64,000 nt of DNA from CAG-103 sp905215475 (GTDB taxonomy: Bacteria; Bacillota; Clostridia; Oscillospirales; Oscillospiraceae): contig CAJMPW010000004.1 in the NCBI GenBank assembly GCA_905215475.1, positions 166,062-230,061 on the forward strand. Reading direction: 5' to 3'. Below, one piece after another: positions 38,301-45,390 of this stretch. The stretch's first letter is position 1; each line of letters opens with the position of its first letter. The notes under the pieces are model-generated. The model searched no databases and was not told the origin of the DNA. It saw only the letters and a list, made by a program, of their open reading frames with translations. A program made the position numbers and the translations under genes.

Positions 38301-38481
38301 CCTCGCAGAGTTTCGCCGCCGCAGCGGCGAAAGAAAGTCCAATCATTTTCTCCGGCGGCATGCGCGGCGGGGAAAATACTTCTCAGGCTGCAAGTGTGGA
38401 ATTTGTGCGCCGGCGGCGCACAAATTATGCGCGCAGCAGACTGCAGGCCTTTTTGTCGGAAAACAAGATGTTTTCCGACAG
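38301..38481 (+). repeat. Structured dispersed intergenic element, copy B
   Basis: 181 bp, same length and order as copy A at 13082-13262 (other strand). H1 TTTCGCCGC/GCGGCGAAA, then AAAGTCCAATC, then H2 ATTTTCTCCG/CGGGGAAAAT, then ACTTCTC, H3 AATTTGTGCGCC/GGCGCACAAATT, and H4 TGTCGGAAAACA/TGTTTTCCGACA. Both flanks are the same terminator hairpin in direct repeat (38254 and 38484). Function unknown; not coding. Confidence 0.85.
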
Positions 38482-38483
38482 CC

Positions 38484-38517
38484 AAAAGATCCCGGAGCGA
38501 CTGCTCCGGGATCTTTT
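38484..38517 (+). terminator. Second copy of the terminator hairpin flanking repeat copy B
   Basis: Same stem and GACT loop as at 38254, with TCTTTT tail. It also faces the end of the convergent pdp gene (38526). Confidence 0.82.
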
Positions 38518-38525
38518 ATGCTCTG

Positions 38526-39830
38526 TCAGCGGATGATTGCCTTGATAAACGGCGCTGCCGGGGGCGCATCCGGGGTGATCGTGTAGCACGCGGTGAGCTC
38601 CGCGACCGCCTTGCGCGCGGCCGCCTCATCGGCTGCGTGGATCGTCGCAAGCGACTCCCCTGCCGCGACCGGCTCGTCCACCTTCTTGTGCAGGACGATG
38701 CCGACGCCGTAGTCAATGCTGCTGTCCTTCGTCGCGCGGCCGCCGCCGAGACGCATGGATACGAGCCCCACGTCCGTGGCCGCGATGTGGCGCACATAGC
38801 CGCTCGCGGGCGACGGCACTTCCATCCGCACCGGCGCTGCCGGCAGAAGTGCCGGGGCATAGATCGCCGCCGGGTCGCCGTCCTGCGCCGCAACGAACTC
38901 AGCCAGCTTTTTCAGCGCCGAGCCGTCCGCGATCGTCTGCTCGAGCATGGTGCGCGCCGCAGCATCGTCGGCTGCAATCCCCGCCTGTGTGAGGATGCAC
39001 GCGCCGAGCGTCAGACACAGCTCCAGCAGCTCGCTCGTATGCTCGCCGCGCAGCGTCGCAATGGCCTCCTTGACCTCGAGCGCGTTGCCGACGGCATGGC
39101 CGAGCGGCTCGTCCATATCCGTGATGACGGCGACCGTCTTGCGGCCGGCCATCTTGCCGATCTCGACCATTTCGGTCGCAAGCTCGCGCGCATCGTCCAG
39201 CGTTTTCATAAACGAGCCGTCGCCGCACTTGACGTCCAGCACGATAACATCCGCACCGGCGGCCAGCTTCTTGGACATGATGCTGCTGACCATGAGCGGG
39301 ATGCTCGGCACGGTACCGGTCACGTCGCGCAGCGCGTAGAGCTTCTTATCCGCGGGGTCGAGATTCGCCGTCTGCCCGGCGATGACCATGCCGACGCGGT
39401 CGACATTCTCCAAGAACCGTTCCATGGGCAGGTCGATGTTGAAGCCCGGAATGCTCTCGAGCTTATCGAGTGTGCCGCCTGTGTGGCCAAGGCCGCGGCC
39501 GGACATCTTCGCCATCTTCACGCCGAGGCTCGCCACCATCGGCACGAGCACGAGCGAGGTCTTGTCGCCCACGCCGCCGGTCGAGTGCTTATCCGCCTTC
39601 ACACCGGACACGCCGGACAGATCCAGCGTCTCGCCGCTGTGCACCATGGCCATGGTCAGATCCAGCGTCTCGCGCCGATCCATGCCGCGAAAATAAATGG
39701 CCATCAGCATAGCGGACATCTGATAATCCGGGATCTCGCCGCGGGTGTAGCCCTCGACCACAAAACGGATCTCCTCCGTCGTGAGTGCCTGCCCGTCGCG
39801 TTTTTTCACGATCAGATCGCTCATTCTCAT
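38526..39830 (-). CDS. pdp: Pyrimidine-nucleoside phosphorylase
   Basis: 434 aa. Signatures are VKADKHSTGGVGDKTSLVL-like (near residue 80), MSGRGLGHTGGTLDKLES, and DPADKKLYALRDVTGTVPS, all in the thymidine/pyrimidine phosphorylase family. It splits uridine or thymidine with phosphate into base and (deoxy)ribose-1-phosphate. The ATG at 39830 follows GGAG by nine bases; upstream in-frame codons are non-conserved. Substrate breadth (Pdp versus DeoA) is not decided by sequence. It supports the pyrimidine-salvage theme with pyrR-uraA elsewhere in the window. Confidence 0.92.
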   Translation of the reverse strand: MRMSDLIVKKRDGQALTTEEIRFVVEGYTRGEIPDYQMSAMLMAIYFRGMDRRETLDLTMAMVHSGETLDLSGVSGVKADKHSTGGVGDKTSLVLVPMVASLGVKMAKMSGRGLGHTGGTLDKLESIPGFNIDLPMERFLENVDRVGMVIAGQTANLDPADKKLYALRDVTGTVPSIPLMVSSIMSKKLAAGADVIVLDVKCGDGSFMKTLDDARELATEMVEIGKMAGRKTVAVITDMDEPLGHAVGNALEVKEAIATLRGEHTSELLELCLTLGACILTQAGIAADDAAARTMLEQTIADGSALKKLAEFVAAQDGDPAAIYAPALLPAAPVRMEVPSPASGYVRHIAATDVGLVSMRLGGGRATKDSSIDYGVGIVLHKKVDEPVAAGESLATIHAADEAAARKAVAELTACYTITPDAPPAAPFIKAIIR

Positions 39831-39892
39831 CGCAATGCGCTCCTTTGCATTTCTTTGCCACGAGTATAGCACGGCGGCGGCGGAATTGCAAT

Positions 39893-40390
39893 TCAGCGCG
39901 GAAAAATCAGATACGGCCGCCCGTCGATCTCCCGCAGCACGGCCTGCGCGCCGCGCGGGAGGTTCGGCGCGTCCGCCGGGATGGCGATGACCGTCCGCTT
40001 GCCGTCGAATGTCGTGAGCACGCCGTCCGGCGCGGAATACCAGAGCACATCCAGCCCGTCGTCCGCACACTGCGGTTCGGGTTCGGGCTCAGGCTCAGGC
40101 TCAGGCTCGGGCTCAGACGGAATGTCCCACGCCTCGTCCGCCGCAAACAGGATCTCCTGCGGCAGACGCGCACACTCGAGCCGCGTGAGCCGCTTTTGCA
40201 GCGTGAGCGCGCCGCTGCCGTCCGGCAGCATCAGGCCGAGATATGCGCGCGAGCGCGCCCCGCACACGGCGAGCCGCAGCCGGGGCGCATCCGTTTTCGC
40301 TCGCGCGGAAAACACCGTATGCAGCCCCTCGCGCGTCACGCGCAGCGTGCCGATGGGCTTGTTTTGCTGCAGGATCGGATACTCAGACAT
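39893..40390 (-). CDS. Hypothetical protein with Glu-Pro repeat linker
   Basis: 165 aa. The first half (residues 1-85) looks like a small beta domain; then seven Glu-Pro pairs in a row (near residue 94) form an extended linker to a second domain (VLWYSAPDGVLTTFDG). No known family was recognised. Translation starts at an ATG directly after the U-tract of a terminator, and its ribosome-binding site lies inside the terminator stem. Confidence 0.68.
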   Translation of the reverse strand: MSEYPILQQNKPIGTLRVTREGLHTVFSARAKTDAPRLRLAVCGARSRAYLGLMLPDGSGALTLQKRLTRLECARLPQEILFAADEAWDIPSEPEPEPEPEPEPEPQCADDGLDVLWYSAPDGVLTTFDGKRTVIAIPADAPNLPRGAQAVLREIDGRPYLIFPR

Positions 40391-40431
40391 AAAAAATCAC
40401 TCCCGCACCAGACTATGCGCAGGAGTGATCT
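40391..40431 (-). terminator. Terminator overlapping the ribosome-binding site of the next gene
   Basis: AATCACTCC pairs with GGAGTGATT on the minus strand with a U-run right at the ATG of the 39893 gene. GGAG in the 3' arm is that gene's Shine-Dalgarno sequence. Confidence 0.7.
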
Positions 40432-40447
40432 GTTTAGAACCGGGGCA

Positions 40448-40930
40448 TCAGCCGACGCTGTAGCTGCCGCGCACCATGACGGTGGTGTCGGCCGAGGCAC
40501 GAACGCCCGCGCCGTCCGCCTGCAGGAGATACAGGTGGTTTTCCGTGAGCTTTGTGCCGGCGGCAGCCGTCGTACCGGATGTGAGATCCACGGCGGCGCT
40601 CTGCGTCACGGCAGCGGCACCGCTGCGCATGAGCACCTCCGTGCCTGCGCGGCCGGTGAGCGTCTGCCCGTTATCCAGCGTCACGAGCACATATGTACCG
40701 CCCGCAGCGGCGACCTGATCGGCAAACTGCGCCTCCATTTCACCGATCGCGCCGTTGAGCGTGGAACGGTAGGCGTCCTCCATGCGCGGCTGCACGACAT
40801 CCTGCAGATAGCTGGACGTGACGAGCGGGTCTTCCCGCGAACCGTAGTTTGCGACCGCGTACACGGTCACGGCGGCGACCATGGCCAGCGCTGCGACAAG
40901 CGCGATCGTGATAAGCGATTTTTTCTTCAT
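40448..40930 (-). CDS. Exported or membrane-anchored protein of unknown function
   Basis: 160 aa with an N-terminal hydrophobic helix (SLITIALVAALAMVAAVTVYA) that is either a signal peptide or an anchor. The outside part has beta-rich sequence with GGTYVLVTLDNGQTLTGRAG. No cysteine lipobox. No family recognised. It lies between mazF and the Glu-Pro gene on the same strand. Confidence 0.7.
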   Translation of the reverse strand: MKKKSLITIALVAALAMVAAVTVYAVANYGSREDPLVTSSYLQDVVQPRMEDAYRSTLNGAIGEMEAQFADQVAAAGGTYVLVTLDNGQTLTGRAGTEVLMRSGAAAVTQSAAVDLTSGTTAAAGTKLTENHLYLLQADGAGVRASADTTVMVRGSYSVG

Positions 40931-40959
40931 ATCCGTTCCTCCGTTTTTGGGCGTGGCGT

Positions 40960-41310
40960 TTACTGCGGCAAGCCAAAGCTCACGGCGATCGCACTGTCCA
41001 CCTGATGCATCGCAGGCTCGTCCAGACGGCCCATGCGCTCGCGCAGGCGCGACTTATCGAGCGTGCGCACCTGCTCGAGCAGGATCACACTGTCACGCGT
41101 CAGACCGCAGCTGCGCGCTGCGAGTGAGATGTGCGTCGGCAGGTTGGCCTTGCCGGTCTGCGACGTGATCGCAGCGGCGATCACCGTCGGGCTGTGGCGG
41201 TTGCCGGTGTCGTTTTGAATGATGAGCACGGGGCGCATCCCGCCCTGCTCACTGCCGACCACCGGGCTGAGGTCGGCATAATAGATGTCTCCGCGTCTGA
41301 CTGGCTGCAT
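40960..41310 (-). CDS. mazF: MazF/PemK-type endoribonuclease toxin (NdoA-like)
   Basis: 116 aa with the SH3-like MazF fold: RRGDIYYADLSPVVGSEQGG, RPVLIIQND, and VIAAAITSQTGKANLPTH. The catalytic Arg (of GGMRPV) and Thr (of AAITSQ) are conserved, so activity as an ACA-type or related mRNA interferase is likely. I chose ATG 41310, nine bases after GGAG; the ATG at 41319 touches the Shine-Dalgarno. In B. subtilis the order is alr, mazE, mazF. Here only 82 bp lie between alr and this gene, with no room for an antitoxin. Confidence 0.92.
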   Translation of the reverse strand: MQPVRRGDIYYADLSPVVGSEQGGMRPVLIIQNDTGNRHSPTVIAAAITSQTGKANLPTHISLAARSCGLTRDSVILLEQVRTLDKSRLRERMGRLDEPAMHQVDSAIAVSFGLPQ

Positions 41311-41392
41311 AATGATCATCTCCGATGCAATATTTGCCCCGGTCGATATGTAGGGGCACAGTTATTGTCGCCATCGGAGCGAAATTTATACC

Positions 41393-42508
41393 TCAGTCGA
41401 TATATACGCGCTGCACGCGCTGACTCATGGCGCACAGCAGCTCATACGGGATCGTGCCGGCCTTTTCGGCCTGCTCAGCCACCGAGAGGTCCGCGCCGAA
41501 GATGGTCGCCACGTCGCCGGGCTGCACCTCGGGGATGTCGGTCACATCGACCATGCACATATCCATGCAGATGCGGCCGACCTGCGGCGCGCGCTTGCCG
41601 TGCAGCAGCACATCGCCCTTGCCGGAGAGACTGCGCAGCAGACCGTCAGCATAGCCGACCGGCAGCACGGCCAGACGCATATCGTGCGGGCAGGTGAACG
41701 TGCGGCCGTAGCTGATCGTGTCGCCCGTGTGGTGGTGCGTGACTTCGGACACGCGGCTATAGAGCGACATCGCCGGACGCAGGTCGAGCCCGCCGGTCTC
41801 CGCCGCCGGAAACACACCGTAGAGCAGCAGACCGGGGCGCACCATGTCGAGGTGCATCTGCGGATAGTTTATCACAGCGCCGCTGTTGGCGCAATGGCGA
41901 ATGGCAAAGTGGTGACCGCTCGCCTGCTCCATGCGGTCGATCGCGTGCAGAAAGCGCGAGAATTGCAGCTGCGTATAAGGGTCGCCGTTTTCGTCCGAGA
42001 CGGCAAAGTGCGTGAACACGCCGGTGAAATTCAGGTGCGGCAGCGACAGCGCCTCGAGCATCTCGTCCAGATGGCTGTCGTCATGCACGTCGAAGCCCGT
42101 GCGCCCCATGCCGGTCTCGAGCTTCATGTGCGCGTTTAGGCGCAGCCCCGTCCCGGCGAGGAAGCGGTTGAGCTCGCGCGCATACTCGATGCTGCCGACC
42201 GCCTGCGTCACGCCGAGCGTCGCAAGGTCGACGGCGATGTGCGCCGACTGCGGCCCGAGCAGCAGGATGTTCATCGTCACGCCGGCGGCGCGCAGCTCCT
42301 CGGCCTCGTCATAGCAGTTGACGGCGATCCACTGGCAGCCCGCCCGCTGCAGGCGCTGCGCCACGCGCACCGCGCCGTGACCGTAGGCATTCGCCTTGCA
42401 GACGCCGAGCATCTGGCAGCCGTCCGGCAGACGGCTGCTGATCTCGCGGTAGTTGTGTTCCAGATTATTGAGACTGATCTCTACCCATGTTCGGATCTTG
42501 TGATTCAT
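41393..42508 (-). CDS. alr: Alanine racemase
   Basis: 371 aa PLP enzyme that makes D-alanine for peptidoglycan. The Schiff-base lysine is in GVCKANAYGHG (near residue 37), and the second catalytic Tyr falls in the SYGRTF region. VGYADGLLRSLS and GRICMDMCMVDVT are typical of fold-III racemases. The ATG at 42508 follows GGAAG and lies inside the upstream lipoprotein gene (44-bp overlap), so translation is coupled. It is upstream of mazF in the same transcript. Confidence 0.95.
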   Translation of the reverse strand: MNHKIRTWVEISLNNLEHNYREISSRLPDGCQMLGVCKANAYGHGAVRVAQRLQRAGCQWIAVNCYDEAEELRAAGVTMNILLLGPQSAHIAVDLATLGVTQAVGSIEYARELNRFLAGTGLRLNAHMKLETGMGRTGFDVHDDSHLDEMLEALSLPHLNFTGVFTHFAVSDENGDPYTQLQFSRFLHAIDRMEQASGHHFAIRHCANSGAVINYPQMHLDMVRPGLLLYGVFPAAETGGLDLRPAMSLYSRVSEVTHHHTGDTISYGRTFTCPHDMRLAVLPVGYADGLLRSLSGKGDVLLHGKRAPQVGRICMDMCMVDVTDIPEVQPGDVATIFGADLSVAEQAEKAGTIPYELLCAMSQRVQRVYID

Positions 42509-43067
42509 CGTTCGTACTTCCTTGTTCCAGATTCCATTGTTCCACCGTGCAGTACAGGCACGAGCGTTCATCCACCGACAGCTCCGCGCACTGCGGCACA
42601 GTGCCGTCAAGATACAGCCGCACAACCGTATGGTCGTCGGTGATGATCTGTATGACCAGCAGCCCGCCCTCCTGCCATGTGAGGTCGACATAGCCGCTGC
42701 GGATGGCATCCACCACATAGGGCAGCGCCGTCAGCGGCGTCAGTCCGGCGGCGTTGAGATCGCCCGCCGGCAGCAGGATATCATCAAAGGTGAGCGTGCT
42801 CTCTGCGCGGCGCAGATGCGCGCCGACGCCCTTGGCCGTCTCCGGTGCGATGACCGCGAGGTCATAGCCATCGGGCAGCTCCCGGCAGGTGAGCGTGTAG
42901 TCCGCGACCGTGTCGCCGTAGTCCGCGCGCACCTGCGCCGTCACGGTGACGAGGCTTCCCGTGAGCGTGTCACGAAAGGTCTGAAACGATCGCTCTCCCG
43001 CACCGTGTCCGCACGCGGACAACAGCAGCAGGCTTATCATCAGTGCAGCGATGCTTCTGCGCTGCAT
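42465..43067 (-). CDS. Predicted lipoprotein in the nnrD-alr operon
   Basis: 200 aa. The signal peptide MQRRSIAALMISLLLL ends in a lipobox (LLSAC, Cys19), so it is lipid-anchored outside. The rest is a beta-rich domain (TFRDTLTGSLVTVTAQV... LPDGYDLAVIAPE). A second-half CLYCTVEQW may be a small metal or disulfide site. Family not certain. In Firmicutes a lipoprotein of this type commonly sits between nnrD/acpS and alr. The ATG has GGAGG. Confidence 0.75.
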   Translation of the reverse strand: MQRRSIAALMISLLLLSACGHGAGERSFQTFRDTLTGSLVTVTAQVRADYGDTVADYTLTCRELPDGYDLAVIAPETAKGVGAHLRRAESTLTFDDILLPAGDLNAAGLTPLTALPYVVDAIRSGYVDLTWQEGGLLVIQIITDDHTVVRLYLDGTVPQCAELSVDERSCLYCTVEQWNLEQGSTNDESQDPNMGRDQSQ

Positions 43068-43075
43068 ACTGCCTC

Positions 43076-43924
43076 CTATCGGATGATGGTTTTTGTGACC
43101 TCCGGCAGCGCCGCGATCACATCGGTCGGGTTCATGGCGTATTCGCCCATGCGCGCGGCGCAGACATCCCCCGCCCGGCCGTGCAGCCAGACTGCAGTCT
43201 CGATGGCGTCCCGCGCAGGCATCTGGCACAGCAGCGCGCCGAGCATACCCGCCAGCACATCACCGCTGCCGCCCTTGGCCATGCCGGGATTGCCGGCACG
43301 CAGCACAGCCGTGTCCCCGTCCGGGAATGCGCAGACCGTCTCCGGTCCTTTGCGCACGACGGTGCAGCCGTGCGCAGCGGCAAAAGCGGACGCCGCCTCT
43401 GCCCTGCCGGCCGCATCCGCGCCCGCAAGCCGGGCAAACTCCCCGTCGTGCGGCGTGAGGACGATGGGCGCGCGGGCACGCTTGAGCACCGCCACATCCT
43501 GCGCGACGGCAAAAAGCGCGTCAGCGTCGAGCACCAGCGCTGTCTCCGAGCGCAAAACGACGGCCTGCACCAGCGCCGTGAGCGCGGCATTCCGCCCCAA
43601 GCCGGGGCCGAGCACGCACACATCGCTCCTGCGCAGCCGCTCGAGCAGCTCCGGCAGCGCGTCCGCCGTGAGCTTGCCGTCGGCCGACGGAAGCGGGAAC
43701 GGCATCGCCGCGTCATTTTTCACGGCGGTGATCGCATAGATCGCCTCCGGCACGCCGACGGACACCAGCCCCGCACCGCAGCGCAGCGCGGCATGGGCGC
43801 ACAGCGTCGGTGCGCCGGTATAGCCGACGCAGCCGCCGACGATGAGCACGCGGCCGTAATCATATTTATTGGTGTCGGACGCGCGCCGCGGCAAATACGG
43901 CGCGCACGGTTCGATGCGGTGCAT
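43076..43924 (-). CDS. nnrD: ADP-dependent (S)-NAD(P)H-hydrate dehydratase
   Basis: 282 aa, ribokinase-like fold. RVLIVGGCVGYTGAPTL and VCVLGPGLGRN are substrate and phosphate loops. The catalytic Asp occurs in GNPGMAKGGSGDVLAGM (near residue 220). It repairs hydrated NADH/NADPH. In many bacteria the epimerase NnrE is fused at the N-terminus; here only the dehydratase is present. It heads the nnrD-lipoprotein-alr-mazF transcript from a promoter at 43967. Confidence 0.93.
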   Translation of the reverse strand: MHRIEPCAPYLPRRASDTNKYDYGRVLIVGGCVGYTGAPTLCAHAALRCGAGLVSVGVPEAIYAITAVKNDAAMPFPLPSADGKLTADALPELLERLRRSDVCVLGPGLGRNAALTALVQAVVLRSETALVLDADALFAVAQDVAVLKRARAPIVLTPHDGEFARLAGADAAGRAEAASAFAAAHGCTVVRKGPETVCAFPDGDTAVLRAGNPGMAKGGSGDVLAGMLGALLCQMPARDAIETAVWLHGRAGDVCAARMGEYAMNPTDVIAALPEVTKTIIR

Positions 43925-43966
43925 GGCTTGCCTCCTGAACGGAAACGCAGTGATTTGTCAGCAAAT

Positions 43967-43995
43967 ATTATAGCGTTTTCGAATCCCCACGTCAA
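43967..43995 (-). promoter_or_regulatory. Promoter of the nnrD-lipoprotein-alr-mazF operon
   Basis: TTGACG (43995-43990), 17 bp, TATAAT (43972-43967) on the minus strand. It lies only 20 bp from the divergent pheS promoter. Confidence 0.8.
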
Positions 43996-44014
43996 ATTTT
44001 CTTCCCCTTTTACA

Positions 44015-44043
44015 TTGATTTGTTGCGCGAAGTGTGGTATAAA
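44015..44043 (+). promoter_or_regulatory. Promoter of the pheST T-box transcript
   Basis: TTGATT, 17 bp, TATAAA. The T-box leader begins about 30 bp downstream. Confidence 0.72.
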
Positions 44044-44069
44044 TAGCTTTGTTATTGAGTTTATTGCTT

Positions 44070-44295
44070 GGATCGGGAAAATAGTACCAAGGTTCCGCAC
44101 CAGAGAGGGACGCCGCCGGCTGAGAGCGTCCTGCGAGAAACGTACTTCGTTCGCCCGTGAGCTCCGGCCAATCCCCGGCGGGTTCGCCCGTTACTGCGGA
44201 CAGAGTGCGGCGCATGTGCGCCGAATTCGGGTGGTACCGCGGAAGTTTCCTTTCGTCCCTGCTTGTGGGACGGGAGGATCTTTTTTTATCCGCAT
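44070..44295 (+). promoter_or_regulatory. T-box riboswitch of pheS-pheT (tRNA-Phe)
   Basis: GGGTGGTACCGCGG at 44229-44242. A terminator follows: TCCTTTCGTCCC pairs with GGGACGGGAGGA, then TCTTTTTTT. Stem I has AGAGAGGGACG and its complement GAGAGCGTCC. The specifier is TTC in GTACTTCG, a phenylalanine codon. Uncharged tRNA-Phe should release antitermination of pheST. Confidence 0.93.
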
Positions 44296-44348
44296 CCGGC
44301 AACAAACACGACCGACTACGTAAACTTTGCAACGAAGGAGTTGTTTGC

Positions 44349-45374
44349 ATGAAAGAAATGCTGCAGAAGCTGCGCGAGGCTTCTGTCGACGCCATTTTGC
44401 AGGCGGACGACATCACGGCGCTGGAAAACCTGCGCGTGAAATATCTCGGCAAAAAGGGGGAACTGACCGCCATTCTCAAGCAGATGGGCCGCCTGTCGGC
44501 GGAGGAGCGCCCGGCCATGGGTCAGCTGGCAAACCAGGTGCGCGCCGAGCTTGAGACCGCGCTTGAGCAGCGCCGCGAGGCGCTCAATGCGCGTATGCTT
44601 GAGATGCGCCTCAAGGCCGAGACGCTCGATGTGACCATGCCCGGCAAAGCGCCGGAGCTCGGCCACCAGCACCCGATGTACATCGTGCTCGACGAGATCA
44701 AGGACATCTTCGTCGGCATGGGCTTTGAGATCCTCGAAGGTCCGGAGATCGAAGAGGCCGAGTATAACTTTACAAAGCTCAACACCACCGAGGGACACCC
44801 CGCCCGCGAGTGGTCGGACACATTCTACCTGACCGAGGACAGCCGCATTCTTCTGCGCACGCAGACCTCCCCGATGCAGGTGCGCGCGATGGAGAGCAAG
44901 TCCCTGCCGATCCGCATGGTCGCGCCCGGCCGCGTCTACCGCAAGGATGAGGTAGATGCCACGCACTCGCCCATGTTCCACCAGATCGAGGGCATGGTCA
45001 TCGATAAGGGCGTCACGATGGCGGATCTGAAGGGCACACTCAACACGCTCGTGCGCAAGCTCTACGGCGAGAACACCGTCACCCGCTTCCGCCCGCACCA
45101 CTTCCCGTTCACCGAGCCGAGCTGCGAGATGGACGTGCAGTGCCACAAGTGCGGCGGCAAGGGCTGCCCCACCTGCAAGGGCGAAGGCTGGATCGAGATC
45201 CTCGGCGCCGGCATGATCCACCCGAAGGTGCTCGAGGGCTGCGGCATCGACACGGACGTCTACTCCGGCTGGGCCTTCGGCATGGGTCTGGAGCGACTGG
45301 CGATGCGCCGCTTTAAGATCAGCGACCTGCGCCTGATCTTCGAAAACGACGTGCGCTTCCTGCAGCAGTTCTGA
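44349..45374 (+). CDS. pheS: Phenylalanyl-tRNA synthetase, alpha subunit
   Basis: 341 aa. An N-terminal coiled coil (about 1-85) leads into the class II catalytic domain: HPMYIVLDEIKDIF, then motif 2 GRVYRKDEVDATHSPMFHQIEG (spread from about 197), and motif 3 GMGLERLAMRR. A CHKCGGKGCPTCKG cysteine-rich insertion near residue 262 may bind zinc. It forms an alpha2-beta2 enzyme with PheT. The ATG at 44349 has GAAGGAG upstream. 16 bp separate it from pheT. Confidence 0.96.
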   Translation: MKEMLQKLREASVDAILQADDITALENLRVKYLGKKGELTAILKQMGRLSAEERPAMGQLANQVRAELETALEQRREALNARMLEMRLKAETLDVTMPGKAPELGHQHPMYIVLDEIKDIFVGMGFEILEGPEIEEAEYNFTKLNTTEGHPAREWSDTFYLTEDSRILLRTQTSPMQVRAMESKSLPIRMVAPGRVYRKDEVDATHSPMFHQIEGMVIDKGVTMADLKGTLNTLVRKLYGENTVTRFRPHHFPFTEPSCEMDVQCHKCGGKGCPTCKGEGWIEILGAGMIHPKVLEGCGIDTDVYSGWAFGMGLERLAMRRFKISDLRLIFENDVRFLQQF

Positions 45375-45390
45375 GAAAGGAGAGGCTACC

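Noticed and set aside
40078..40125. Short tandem repeat of GGCTCA-type units as a separate repeat feature
   Set aside because: It encodes the Glu-Pro linker of a likely real gene and is best kept with that gene.
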